Below, piece after piece: positions 18,765 through 28,600 of a stretch of 64,000 bases of DNA. Source of the stretch: Haliscomenobacter sp040403615 (lineage in GTDB: Bacteria; Bacteroidota; Bacteroidia; Chitinophagales; Saprospiraceae); the NCBI RefSeq assembly GCF_040403615.1, contig NZ_JBBAKG010000029.1:1-64000 (forward strand), given 5' to 3'. The notes under the pieces were generated by a model. It did no database searches, was not told where the DNA came from, and saw nothing but the letters and a program-made list of their open reading frames with translations. Every line of letters begins with the position of its first letter. Positions within the stretch are counted from its first letter, which is position 1. Made by a program: the position numbers and the translations under genes.

Positions 18765-19412
18765 TTAGGGATTAACCAGTAAATGAGACCGCATCATTTC
18801 GATTAAGTGCCTTTTGAGCCTATCTTGATAATCCAAACCATATACCGTCTCCTTATCCTCCAGCTTAAAAAGCTTCATCCCGATTGCCGACATGTTGATC
18901 CATTGAAAAATGATGGCAAAAATGGAAGAGAGGGTCATCTCTACATCAATGTTGGATTTGAAGTCTCCCTTTTCAATACCTTCTTTGAAAAAGGATAAAA
19001 TGATCACCATATTAAGGTGTATGTGTTTTACAATGAAATCGCTGTTTTCCGGGCGAGCGTTGATGGAGAGCTCTTGCCCCATCACCTTGGTAAATTTGAT
19101 GTTTTCAAATAGTCGATCTACATACAAATCAATGGTGTTACTCAATTTTTCCCATGGCGTCTGGTCGCTGTCTCGCAAAACCTCTAATTTTTCGCGAATT
19201 TTGGGCACTTTCTCTTCGATCAAGGCCCTAAAAAGACCTTCTTTTGACCCAAAATAATACGAGATCATGGCGATGTTGACGCCACAACCTTTGTGAATCA
19301 TGCGGGTAGATACCGCATCATAGCCATGTTCGGCAATCAGCTGTTCGGCGGTACGCAACAGCCTTTCCCGACTGTCCACCCCTTCTATGGTTTTTTTTCT
19401 ACCACTATTCAT
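18765..19412 (-). CDS. TetR-family transcriptional repressor of the efflux operon
   Basis: 215 residues. N-terminal helix-turn-helix at about 17-63 (ERLLRTAEQLIAEHGYDAVS, then NIAMISYYFGSKEGLF), followed by an all-helical ligand-binding domain of the size usual for TetR regulators. It heads the efflux operon. A 24-bp palindrome 26 bases upstream overlaps its -33 box, and a second copy lies behind the gene before the tolC-like gene, so autoregulation and control of the pump are very likely. The inducer is unknown but is probably a pump substrate. Confidence 0.93.
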   Translation of the reverse strand: MNSGRKKTIEGVDSRERLLRTAEQLIAEHGYDAVSTRMIHKGCGVNIAMISYYFGSKEGLFRALIEEKVPKIREKLEVLRDSDQTPWEKLSNTIDLYVDRLFENIKFTKVMGQELSINARPENSDFIVKHIHLNMVIILSFFKEGIEKGDFKSNIDVEMTLSSIFAIIFQWINMSAIGMKLFKLEDKETVYGLDYQDRLKRHLIEMMRSHLLVNP

Positions 19413-19416
19413 GCAG

Positions 19417-19447
19417 CAAAGATAATGGTTAGAAATTAATTAATCAA
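19417..19447 (-). promoter_or_regulatory. Promoter of tetR, nearly leaderless
   Basis: On the minus strand TTG at 19447-19445, exactly 20 bases, then TATCTTTG at 19424-19417, the same geometry as the gatB promoter. The ATG begins at 19412, only 4 bases after the -7 box, so transcription would begin at or within a base or two of the start codon. Confidence 0.7.
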
Positions 19448-19461
19448 TCGTTTGATTAATT
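19438..19461. promoter_or_regulatory. Putative TetR operator, copy 1 (upstream of tetR)
   Basis: Perfect inverted repeat: AATTAATCAA (19438-19447), TCGT spacer, TTGATTAATT (19452-19461). It covers the -33 TTG of the tetR promoter, so a bound dimer would block RNA polymerase. Confidence 0.75.
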
Positions 19462-19574
19462 TTATATTCCTAATTCATTTTCCTTTAAATAAGAAATCTG
19501 TCGCATCCAAATGCCACTGAATAGCTGTTTTTGCAAGAAACAAGCCTATCTTTACAATCAAAAAAATTACTCCA

Positions 19575-20477
19575 TTGGATCGAACCATACGCATTGGCAC
19601 CCGTGGCAGCAAATTGGCGCTGTGGCAAGCCGAATTCACTCAAGTGAAACTTCAAGAAGCGGGATATGCTTCAGAGTTGATCATTATCAAAACCACTGGG
19701 GATAACACCCAGCATCTCAATCTGAGTTTTGATAAAATTGAGGGCAAGGGATTTTTCACCAAGGAAATTGAAGACGCATTGCTGCGTGGGGATGTTGATA
19801 TGGCGGTACACTCCATGAAGGATATGCCCACCAGTTCTTCAGAAGGCTTGGTGCTTTCGGCTGTTTCTTACCGAGATAATCCATCCGATTGGTTGTTGGT
19901 ACGTAAGGAAAGCATCCAAGAAGGCCAATTGTTTCAATTGAAGCAAAACCCCATTATTGGCACGTCCTCTGCTCGCCGCAAAGCGCAATTGCTGGATTTG
20001 CGACCAGACGCCACGCTCAAAGACATCCGGGGCAATGTACCAACACGGGTGGATAAACTAATGCAAGGCGAATTTGATGCCATCATGTTGGCAGCGGCAG
20101 GATTAAGCCGCTTGGAACTGGATTTATCCGGAGTGCATGTGATCAAATTTGACCCTCGCGAGTTTGTACCGGCTCCAGCTCAGGGCGTATTGGCCTATCA
20201 AACCTGTACGGAAGACAAAGTCATGCGCAAAGTGTTGCAACACCTGCACCACTCGGAGGTAAGCGCAGTAACCAATATCGAAAGAAGAATTTTGCAATTG
20301 ATGGAAGGCGGCTGCCAGATGCCACTTGGAGTTTATTGCGAGCAGGATGCAGCAGGGAATTACCACGTATGGGCCTCCAAAGCAGCGGCTTGGAATGCAC
20401 CGGTTAAAAAGGTACGCATGTCTTCAAGCACCAGTTATATGTTGGCGGAAAAGGTAGCAGAAGAACTAAAAAAGTAA
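19575..20477 (+). CDS. hemC: Hydroxymethylbilane synthase (porphobilinogen deaminase)
   Basis: Condenses four porphobilinogen molecules to hydroxymethylbilane in heme synthesis. 300 residues, normal length. N-terminus IRIGTRGSKLALWQA is the family signature; the dipyrromethane cofactor would attach to C247 in MEGGCQMPLG. The only start that fits the family is the TTG at 19575, with no in-frame ATG nearby. TATCTTTA about 25 bases upstream resembles a -7 box. hemD follows after 25 bases. Confidence 0.95.
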   Translation: MDRTIRIGTRGSKLALWQAEFTQVKLQEAGYASELIIIKTTGDNTQHLNLSFDKIEGKGFFTKEIEDALLRGDVDMAVHSMKDMPTSSSEGLVLSAVSYRDNPSDWLLVRKESIQEGQLFQLKQNPIIGTSSARRKAQLLDLRPDATLKDIRGNVPTRVDKLMQGEFDAIMLAAAGLSRLELDLSGVHVIKFDPREFVPAPAQGVLAYQTCTEDKVMRKVLQHLHHSEVSAVTNIERRILQLMEGGCQMPLGVYCEQDAAGNYHVWASKAAAWNAPVKKVRMSSSTSYMLAEKVAEELKK

Positions 20478-20502
20478 AGATTTCGGAAGGTAAACAGGAA
20501 TC

Positions 20503-21180
20503 ATGAAAATCTTCATCTCTCGTGAGCTGAGTTCGGATAGTCCTTTTTATAGGGTTTTGCCTGCTGAAAAGGTTCAGATTTTTGGCGAATCACTCGTCGC
20601 TTTTGAGCAAGTACAATTTGAGGCAATTCCAGCAGTGGACTGGTGTTTTTTTTCCAGCCGCAATGCCGTCAAATTTTTCATGGCAGGCTTAAAAGCAGCC
20701 AAACTCAGTATGCCACCCACTATTCAATTGGGCGCATTGGGTGAAGGTACCTCCAAAGCACTTAAAGAACTGGGTTACGTGGCCGATTTTGCGGGCAATG
20801 GAGATCCCGAAATGGTCGGACAAGCATTTGGGATTGTGGCAATCGGAAAACGGGTTTTGTTTCCACGGGCGGCTCAATCGCGGGAAAGCATCCAAAAAAG
20901 TTTGGTCAAGACTGTAACCATTGCCGATTTGGTGGTTTATGACAATGTACCTCGTCAAGATTTTGAGATTCCTGAAGTTGATATCCTGGTATTTACCAGT
21001 CCACTCAATGCCCAGGCTTATTTTGCGCGGTATTCTTTGCTGGCAGGTCAAAAAGTAGTAGCCATTGGCCACACCACAGCCCAGGCAATTGCGGATTTGG
21101 GCATCAGCACCGTATTCATTGCGCCTACCCCAACGGAGGAGGTTTTGGCCGAAATTTGTAAATCACAGCTTGCCATATGA
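20503..21180 (+). CDS. hemD: Uroporphyrinogen-III synthase
   Basis: Cyclises hydroxymethylbilane to uroporphyrinogen III. 225 residues with the weakly conserved HemD fold: FFSSRNAVKFF near 50-60, LPxxxQSRE-like FPRAAQSRESI near 125, and the C-terminal VVAIGHTTAQAI signature, which is diagnostic. Directly behind hemC, and its stop overlaps the start of the next gene (ATGA at 21177-21180), indicating an operon. Confidence 0.92.
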   Translation: MKIFISRELSSDSPFYRVLPAEKVQIFGESLVAFEQVQFEAIPAVDWCFFSSRNAVKFFMAGLKAAKLSMPPTIQLGALGEGTSKALKELGYVADFAGNGDPEMVGQAFGIVAIGKRVLFPRAAQSRESIQKSLVKTVTIADLVVYDNVPRQDFEIPEVDILVFTSPLNAQAYFARYSLLAGQKVVAIGHTTAQAIADLGISTVFIAPTPTEEVLAEICKSQLAI

Positions 21181-21602
21181 TGAAGAATTCAAGCATATTT
21201 TTCTGGGTTGTAGCATTGGTTGTCCTGGCTTTTGCCTGCACCTCGCGCAAAGCAGACTACTCGGAATTCAACCAATTTTATGATAAATTTATGCAAGATT
21301 CCCTGTTTCAGGTACAACATATCCAGTTTCCAATGGAAGGCTTGCCCGACAATGCCGCTGGCTACGAAGGTGAACTCCCCGATTTTCGGTGGACTGCTGA
21401 AAACTGGCACATGCATCGCCCGATTGATTTTCAAAAGAGTAAATTTGTACAAAATTTTGAAACACTGGGGGATGAACTGATCATTGAAAACATCAGTGAT
21501 CGGGATTCGGGCTACGGCATGATGCGGCGCTGGGCAAAAATTGGTGGCGAATGGTCGTTGATTTACTACGTTGGCATCAATCCCCTACAGGAAAAACAAT
21601 AG
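21177..21602 (+). CDS. Small predicted lipoprotein, function unknown
   Basis: 141 residues. A hydrophobic leader ends in the lipobox LAFAC with C21 as the lipidated residue, so the mature protein is membrane-attached. The remainder (about 25-135) is a small soluble domain with FYDKFMQDSLFQ, a PMEGLP segment and a Trp-rich end (EWSLIYYVG). This resembles small Bacteroidota lipoproteins annotated as DUF4348, which I cannot confirm without a search. Overlaps hemD by 4 bases, so it is translated with the heme genes, but a role in heme synthesis is not implied. Confidence 0.75.
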   Translation: MMKNSSIFFWVVALVVLAFACTSRKADYSEFNQFYDKFMQDSLFQVQHIQFPMEGLPDNAAGYEGELPDFRWTAENWHMHRPIDFQKSKFVQNFETLGDELIIENISDRDSGYGMMRRWAKIGGEWSLIYYVGINPLQEKQ

Positions 21603-21656
21603 CAGCTAGAAAATCAACAGTCAGAAAATCAATACATCTGATAACTCCTAATCCAC

Positions 21657-22595
21657 ATGTACAAGCATTCAACCGAAGTTTTTGGAAATTTCACCAAGCA
21701 TATTTTAAGCAACGAGCAGTCTGGCAACAAGTTGGTGATCTTGCCCGAATTTGGCGCCATTGTGCTTGATCTTCAGCTCAACGGTGTAAATTTGGTGGAT
21801 GGGTATCAAACGCCTCAGGAAGTAATCAACAACAGTTGGTCAAAGAATACCGTGTTGTATCCCTTCCCAAATCGGTTGAAAGATGGAACCTACACCTGGG
21901 CGGGACAGACGCATCGTTTTTTTACCAATGAATCCCATACCAATACGGCACTGCATGGTTTTGGTCAAGACAAATCTATGAAAGTAACCCTGATGGAAGT
22001 CGAAGAGACTTCGGCAGCCATCACTTGCTTGTACACCGATTACGCCAGCCACGAAGCTTACCCCTTTCGTTTCAGTGTGGAAATGGCATTTTCCCTTTCT
22101 GATGAAGCAGGATTTGCCCTACAATTGACCTTGCGCAACCACGACGAGCAAGCGATTCCCGCTGGCCTGGGTTGGCATCCTTACTTCAGTTTGGGATCAA
22201 AGGCAGATGCCTACAAATTGAAAATGCCGGAATGCCGCATCGTAGGCAACGACGAAAGAATGCTTCCAACCGGAAAAACATATGAATACGATGATTTCAA
22301 CGCGCTGCGCCCTTTGGGAATCACGGTACTCGACAATTGTTTTGAATTGCCGGTAAAAGAGGGAAAAGCGGAAGTGATCGTACAAGGCGAAAAAGGTACT
22401 TTGCACTATTGGCAAGAAACCGGAGCAGGAAAGTACAATTTCCTCCAGGTATTTATTCCGCCACTTCGCCACTGCATTGCGCTGGAGCCGATGACTTGTG
22501 CACCCGATGCCTTCAACAATGGAATGGGCTTGGCACGACTGGAGCCTGGCGAAATGTTGAAAGGAAAATTTGGGGTGTCATTTGAAAAATCTTAG
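21657..22595 (+). CDS. Aldose 1-epimerase (galactose mutarotase-like)
   Basis: 312 residues of the beta-sandwich mutarotase fold. Visible family elements: YPFPNRLKDG, LHGFGQD (first histidine), the catalytic region AGLGWHPYF, and the C-terminal LEPMTCAPDAFN holding the conserved glutamate. Predicted to interconvert alpha and beta sugar anomers. 54 bases downstream of the lipoprotein gene on the same strand; converges with the T9SS gene at 22604 (8 bases between). Could alternatively be a hexose-phosphate mutarotase; no signal peptide is seen. Confidence 0.9.
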   Translation: MYKHSTEVFGNFTKHILSNEQSGNKLVILPEFGAIVLDLQLNGVNLVDGYQTPQEVINNSWSKNTVLYPFPNRLKDGTYTWAGQTHRFFTNESHTNTALHGFGQDKSMKVTLMEVEETSAAITCLYTDYASHEAYPFRFSVEMAFSLSDEAGFALQLTLRNHDEQAIPAGLGWHPYFSLGSKADAYKLKMPECRIVGNDERMLPTGKTYEYDDFNALRPLGITVLDNCFELPVKEGKAEVIVQGEKGTLHYWQETGAGKYNFLQVFIPPLRHCIALEPMTCAPDAFNNGMGLARLEPGEMLKGKFGVSFEKS

Positions 22596-22603
22596 CGTTC
22601 AGT

Positions 22604-25258
22604 TTACCGCATCAATACCACTTCTCCCTTGCGCATTTGAAATTGGCCATCGACCAATTCAACTTTTACAACGTAAGTGAATACATCCGGGCGCAAATCC
22701 AAGCCTTTGTATCTGCCGTCCCAACCTCGCCGACTTTCGTTGGGTAGAAAGTCCTGGTCTTCGTAAATAAGCAGGCCCCAACGATTGAAAATTTGAATAC
22801 TAACCACTCGCTTGATTTGTTTTCGATTGGCAAATACCCCCAACTGGTCGTTCAATCCATCGCCATTGGGTGAAAATCCATTGGGAATGAACAAATCAAT
22901 TTGTTGATTCAGTTTGATGTTGATAAAAGCTGATCCCTTACATCCAAAAATATCCTCCATCTGGATCGTATAAGTTTCATTCTTTAATGCACCTAATTTC
23001 GGATTCAGGCAATTTGTACAACTCAGGCCATTGCTTGGCAACCACTTAATATTTTTGACTAAACTCTCTGGAATGTTAAGTTTTGGTTTGAGGGTATAAT
23101 CCTGGCCAAGCTCCAGCAAAACGGTTGGATCAAGTTCCACCATTTTGTCAAAACGTGACGGCATGATGAAATTTTGGTCGATTGAGCAACCAGCTACATC
23201 TTTAATCCGCAGCATGTATCGATCACCAGAATTGAGTTGGCTGAAAACCTCTTCATTCTGAAAAGGGTCACCATCTATACTGTACAAATAAGGTGGGGTG
23301 CCCCCCGAGGCTGCAAATGAGATGATTGGGCTTCTAAACTCTTCGCAATCAAACGTAATTGAATCCAAAGCCGGAGGTTGATTGATCTCCACCTCCAAAT
23401 TGGTAAAGCAGCCTTTAGCATCAGTAATTGTCACCCCATATTTTCCTGAGGCCAGATTTTGGACATCGCCATCATTGTCCGTACTTCCGCTCCATTTGAA
23501 GCGATAAGGAGCGGTACCACCAGCCACATCAACGCGAATTGCGCCATCATTGGCGGCGAAACAACTCACTTGTTTTGATGTAGCAAGGGTTTTCAACTGG
23601 TAGTTGCGAATCTCCGCCTTGCCGCTCACCCTGCCTTGACACAATGCATCCCGGAAATCCTGTAATTCTATTCGCCCTTCTTGAGTAGTATTGATAAAAT
23701 AAGGATTGTTGAAAGTCTCAATGGTTTGTTGGGGAATTCCATTCAGTTTATAAGTAAAATTGAATGGGGCTAAACCGGTAAAATAAATGGGAATCGAGAC
23801 CGTATCGTTAAAGCAGACTTCGCGCAAACTATTGAGCCTTGCCTGAGGTGGTCTGCGGCGGCGCACAATTACCTGATCATTAAAACTGCGGCCACAGCGA
23901 TCCATCATCTTCAAGCGGTAAGTGGTATCAATATTGGATACCGCTTTCAACGTAGTGAGGGTATCCCCATTAGACCATCGGAATGAATACGGTGATATCC
24001 CTCCACTTGGCTTGAGTACCAGCAATACCGTATCTCCGATGCAAGATTCTACTGTTTTTAAACCCGTTTTCAGGGGTGGAGGATCTTCGATGAATAAGCG
24101 GGCCGTATCGCTGATACAGGAGCAGGGGAAATCCAGTTCCAAGACAATGTCTTCAATTGGCTCATCAATCTGATCCAGAATAGATTCTATCCTGACTGTA
24201 GTAGATGTTTTTCCGCTGGGAATTGTTACAGAAGTGGGTATTGATTTAAAGTCTACTCCTGATTTTGCCCGACTGGTATTGGCCACTCGGATGCCGATGG
24301 TTAAAGGTAAAGTGGTTTGGGTGGGATCTTTGCGACTAACCATGAATTGGCCTTCACCACATCCTTCGGTTATCGTATCGGACTGAACTCCATTGCCAAC
24401 CGCCAAATTGATGCTGCCACCAATATTGAAACTTTCTGCTTCCAAAAATACAGCTGAGTCGAACTGCCCGTCATTGACATCGGAGATCATCAGGCGCAAG
24501 TGATAGGTTTCACAAGGGACAAGCCTGAGTGTAGCAGTCATTACTTTGGTATACCCATCGTATTGAATGTTTCCCAAATTGGGAGAGTTGGTCCAGGGAA
24601 TCCCACAACGCTCGGCATCCTCTCTGAGTTCGTTGTGCACAAAATAATCCCGATTGGCATTGTGATTGATGGTATTAATCGACACATAATCCTTGCTGCC
24701 GGGCACCAGGGCTACATTGATCGCACCTTTATCAAAAGGACCATTGATGCCTGGGCCACTTACAAAAAAGCCAAAAACATCATTGAAATTGGAACCTACA
24801 AACTCACAATACTCTTCGGAAGCAAAAACGTATCGAAACGTAACCACTGAATCGAGCGGGGTAAAATCAAACTCGATGCCAACTGCATCTTGGATATTGA
24901 GCTTGGACAATTGCTTCAGGTCTGGATCTCCGGTTAAATCCTTAAAGTCACCACTTATCCTGCGTGAATCGTTTGGTCCTTCACAATTTTCGATGGGCCC
25001 AGTAGAAAGTATCACCCCCCGGTTGATACCGATGATGGATTGTCCATTTTCAAAATAACCTATTCCACCATTGTTGCCAATTCCCTTGATGTTGAAGGTG
25101 TTTTTGCAAGCGCCACCCACAAATACATCTTGAACCAGCCGCTCCACAGTGTATCGGTTAATAGCATCAATTCCCGCTAAGGGCACCTGTGCCTTAGGAG
25201 GAATAGAGTGAGAGTATGTTTCGATCAATAACAACGCAAGAGTAGCAATATTCCACAT
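22604..25258 (-). CDS. Secreted protein: choice-of-anchor L, SprB repeat, CHU_C sorting domain
   Basis: 884 residues, predicted T9SS cargo. Order: N-terminal hydrophobic segment (about 1-24); a choice-of-anchor L domain (about 35-280: GINRGVILSTG, VTFRYVFASEEY, FGFFVSGPG); a Calx-beta-like region (about 295-392); Ig-like/PKD-like stretches; a SprB-type repeat (about 560-640, FAANDGAIRVDVAGGTAPY); and a gliding-motility C-terminal domain (about 795-884: FSPNGDGLND, FNRWG, WDG, GVFTY-like DVFTYVV), the type B sorting signal. Divergent from the giant repeat protein across 349 bases. Probably a surface adhesin or matrix component; no catalytic motif was seen. Confidence 0.9.
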   Translation of the reverse strand: MWNIATLALLLIETYSHSIPPKAQVPLAGIDAINRYTVERLVQDVFVGGACKNTFNIKGIGNNGGIGYFENGQSIIGINRGVILSTGPIENCEGPNDSRRISGDFKDLTGDPDLKQLSKLNIQDAVGIEFDFTPLDSVVTFRYVFASEEYCEFVGSNFNDVFGFFVSGPGINGPFDKGAINVALVPGSKDYVSINTINHNANRDYFVHNELREDAERCGIPWTNSPNLGNIQYDGYTKVMTATLRLVPCETYHLRLMISDVNDGQFDSAVFLEAESFNIGGSINLAVGNGVQSDTITEGCGEGQFMVSRKDPTQTTLPLTIGIRVANTSRAKSGVDFKSIPTSVTIPSGKTSTTVRIESILDQIDEPIEDIVLELDFPCSCISDTARLFIEDPPPLKTGLKTVESCIGDTVLLVLKPSGGISPYSFRWSNGDTLTTLKAVSNIDTTYRLKMMDRCGRSFNDQVIVRRRRPPQARLNSLREVCFNDTVSIPIYFTGLAPFNFTYKLNGIPQQTIETFNNPYFINTTQEGRIELQDFRDALCQGRVSGKAEIRNYQLKTLATSKQVSCFAANDGAIRVDVAGGTAPYRFKWSGSTDNDGDVQNLASGKYGVTITDAKGCFTNLEVEINQPPALDSITFDCEEFRSPIISFAASGGTPPYLYSIDGDPFQNEEVFSQLNSGDRYMLRIKDVAGCSIDQNFIMPSRFDKMVELDPTVLLELGQDYTLKPKLNIPESLVKNIKWLPSNGLSCTNCLNPKLGALKNETYTIQMEDIFGCKGSAFINIKLNQQIDLFIPNGFSPNGDGLNDQLGVFANRKQIKRVVSIQIFNRWGLLIYEDQDFLPNESRRGWDGRYKGLDLRPDVFTYVVKVELVDGQFQMRKGEVVLMR

Positions 25259-25607
25259 AGCATTCTATCTCGGTCTTTGGATCCATTAAAGTTTTCTCAA
25301 ATAAAGGTACGTTTTTAACGTTGTTAAAATTGTAGTGTTAACATAAAAGGTTTTGTCCAGACTTAAAATCAGCAATTATAACCTTTAAACGGTATCTTTT
25401 TAACTTTAATGCATTGCGGTTATTTCTCTACGACTAAATGCCTATATTTACGCTGCGTTTCTCCAACGCTTGTATTTTTTTTTCGTATCTTTAAGAGGCT
25501 ATCTACACCCATCTATGCCCCTTCGGCACTTGCTTTTAGGTCAATCGTCCTCTAGAAGGTTGACTATCATTTATTTGCAATAAAAAACAATACATAATTG
25601 CTATCCA
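25259..25607. other. Intergenic region between two divergent T9SS cargo genes
   Basis: 349 AT-rich bases with no gene. A short palindrome TTTTAAC-gtt-GTTAAAA at 25313-25329 lies 55 bases from the left-hand start codon and could bind a regulator. TATCTTTA near 25490 resembles a -7 box for the right-hand gene but lacks a TTG at the usual distance. Nothing else was recognised. Confidence 0.4.
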
Positions 25608-28600
25608 ATGAAGCATTATTTTTACCTATGGGTACTTTTTTGTTTGGGTTGTGCATCTTCAGGATTAACAGCGCAAACTCCCGAAAACTGTGGTGAGGGA
25701 ACCAAGATCGCATTGGCAGTTGGTGGAGGAACAGAGGCATTTACCTGTGCTGAAGACCAAAAGCCTGATCGCTTAACCTTTAAAACAGGTACTTTTTATT
25801 TGCCTTATGTATTGTTGCTGACCGATGAGGGCGACAACATTCTGGACGTTTTCAAAACACCAGTAATTGATTTTGAAAAATATAAAGTCGGCAATTACCG
25901 GGTTTGGGCACTGTACTACAAAGGACAGTTGTTGGCACAACCCGGCATGAACGCCAAAACTGACTCTTTGGCCAATTATTGCTTTGGCCTGACCGAAAAT
26001 TTTGTGCGTGTAGTCCATTTTATTCCAGATGGAGGGGTACTCTCTTTTAAAAACAGTGATTCACCCCATTACATCTGTGCCAATGAAAACACCGACGAAA
26101 CCTTGGTGCTGCAACCTGGCAGCAAAAGTCCGGTGTATCGGTATGTACTCACCGATGTCAAAGGAATTATTTTGAAAGTTTTTGACGACACCAACATTTC
26201 ACTGCGCAGTTTGCCCTTGGGTGTTTTTCATTTTTATGGGCTTTCCTATGGTGGCACCTTGAACCCTTCTGAAGGGCGGCAAATAGACAATTTTATTTTT
26301 TCGAACAGTTGTTTCGATTTGTCAGACAATTACCTCTCCATCATCAAGACCAATCCAGATGGAGGCCGCGTAACTTTGCCCAACGGCGCCACCAATACCT
26401 TCGTGTGTGGCAATTTGCCCGACATTTCTTCGCGACAATTGAAAACCAATACCGAGTCACCAGCCTTGTATACCTATTTGCTGACTGATGCTCAGAATAA
26501 AATCATCCAGATCCTTCCTAATGCTAAAGTTGATTTCAATGGTTTGCAAACGGGTGAATACCGGGTTTGGGGCTTGAGTTACATTGGCAAGTTAACCGCA
26601 GAAGTTGGTAAAGTAGCAAGCGGAAAACTCAGTACCGCTTGTTCAGACTTATCCGATAATTTTATTCGCGCCACCGTGTACCTCTTGGATGCTGGCAAAA
26701 TCAGTACAAATGCCATTGATACTTCCACTACGGTATGTCTAAATGATCCTGGTGCTACTTTGCGTTCGTACCTATTGTCTACCAAAGGATCAGAGAAACA
26801 ACATTTCATCATTACCGATTTGGAAAATCGCATTCTTGCCCTTTCTGCCAGTTCCACGATCAATTTCCGCAACATACCCGGCGAATACAATCGAGTGTGG
26901 GGTGCTACTTACATCGGAAACATTCAGGCTAAAGTTGGAGACAAGCTATTTGCGATTTCCTTTGCGGACAGTTGTTATTCCATTACTCAGAATTTCATCA
27001 ACATCCGCAAACGCAATCCCAATGGAGGCCGTTTGCAATTGAGTGATGGCACCACGGCTCAATTGTTGTGCTTTACCTCTGGAGTTCCTCAAACGAAATT
27101 GGTTGCTACTACAGGTGGTGGAGGTGACAATTATGTTTACCTGATCACCGATCGTCAAAACAACGTGGTTAGCCTTTATCCCAACAATGGTCAATACCAG
27201 CTGGCGGATCTCCCTGCGGGTGAATACCGCGTTTATGGCTTAGCTTATACAGGTAAAATTTCTTTTTCTGTTGGTGTAAATATTCGCACAGGCCGCTTTT
27301 CTGACCAGTGTTTTGACTTTTCTCAGAATTTCATCACGTTTACCAAGTCGGTGAATGACGGCGGGAAAATTCAACTGGCCGATGGTGGTACGCGAAAAGT
27401 ATTGTGTGGAGTAAGCAAAGACAGCAGTTTGATGATCACTTCATCTACTCTTTTGGTTCAAAACTACGTATACCTGGTTACCGATACCTTTAATCGCATT
27501 GTATCCATTTCTACCAGCAATCAAGTACGCATTTTGGGTAAAGAAGAAGGCTACTTCCGCATTTGGGGATTGGGCTATTCTGGCGAATTGATTGCCAAGG
27601 TTGGAGAAAGTGTCGCAAGCGCAGCTCTTTCCAGCCAATGTTGGGATTTATCAGACAACTATGTTCAGGTTATCAAAAGGAGTGTTGATGCTGGTCAACT
27701 GAGCTTGGCCAATCCCAGTGCTGCATTGATTTGTTTTGGACAAAATGCGCCCGAAAGCATCAGTCTTCAAAATAGTCCACGTTTTATCGGAGACAATTAT
27801 GCCCTGATCATTACGGATACCTTGCAGCGCATCGTTGCCATTTCAAATGGACTAAATTTCCGTCCTTCCAAGAGTTTTCCCAACAATTTCCGAGTGTACG
27901 GCGTGGCTTACACTGGTAAACTTACCGCAACAATAGGAAACAGGGTAGGTACGCTCAGTAGCAATGAGTGCTATGATCTATCCGACAATTTTGTGCGCTT
28001 CCGCTGGAATGAAGTGGATGGGGGTTTGGTCTCCTTGAGCACTGGTGCAACCCAACGCTTGGTGTGTATTGATGCTATTGCAGATCAGATGTCTTTTAGA
28101 AATACCGGCACTGCCACTGCTTCAACCTACCGCTACTTGCTGACCGATGACCAGAATCGATTGTTGCTGGTTTTGTTGGGCAATAGCATTGATTTGAATG
28201 CCGGGCAGCCCGGTAAATGCCGGATTTGGGGCTTATCCTATTCTGGCAGTTTGCAGCTCAGAGCGGGCGATATTGTGACCGCAAAAAGTGCTTCGGATGC
28301 TTGTTTTGATCTATCAGATAATTTCATTGCCATCACCAAAGAGCAGATCAAAGGTGGAATCCTTGCATTTAGCACTGGAAATACGCCCAAATTTGTGTGC
28401 AAAGCAGGAAAACCTGACACCCTCAATTGGACGAGAAAAGACAGTCAAGGTTCTCAGTTGACTTACCTGATTACTGATGCCCTGGGGAATATTTTGCGCA
28501 TCACCGATCAAACCAGACTCATCTTTGATGAAATTCCTCGCGATACCGTGCGGATTTACAGCATGGCTTACACTGGAACATTAACGGCAAAGGTTGGTTT

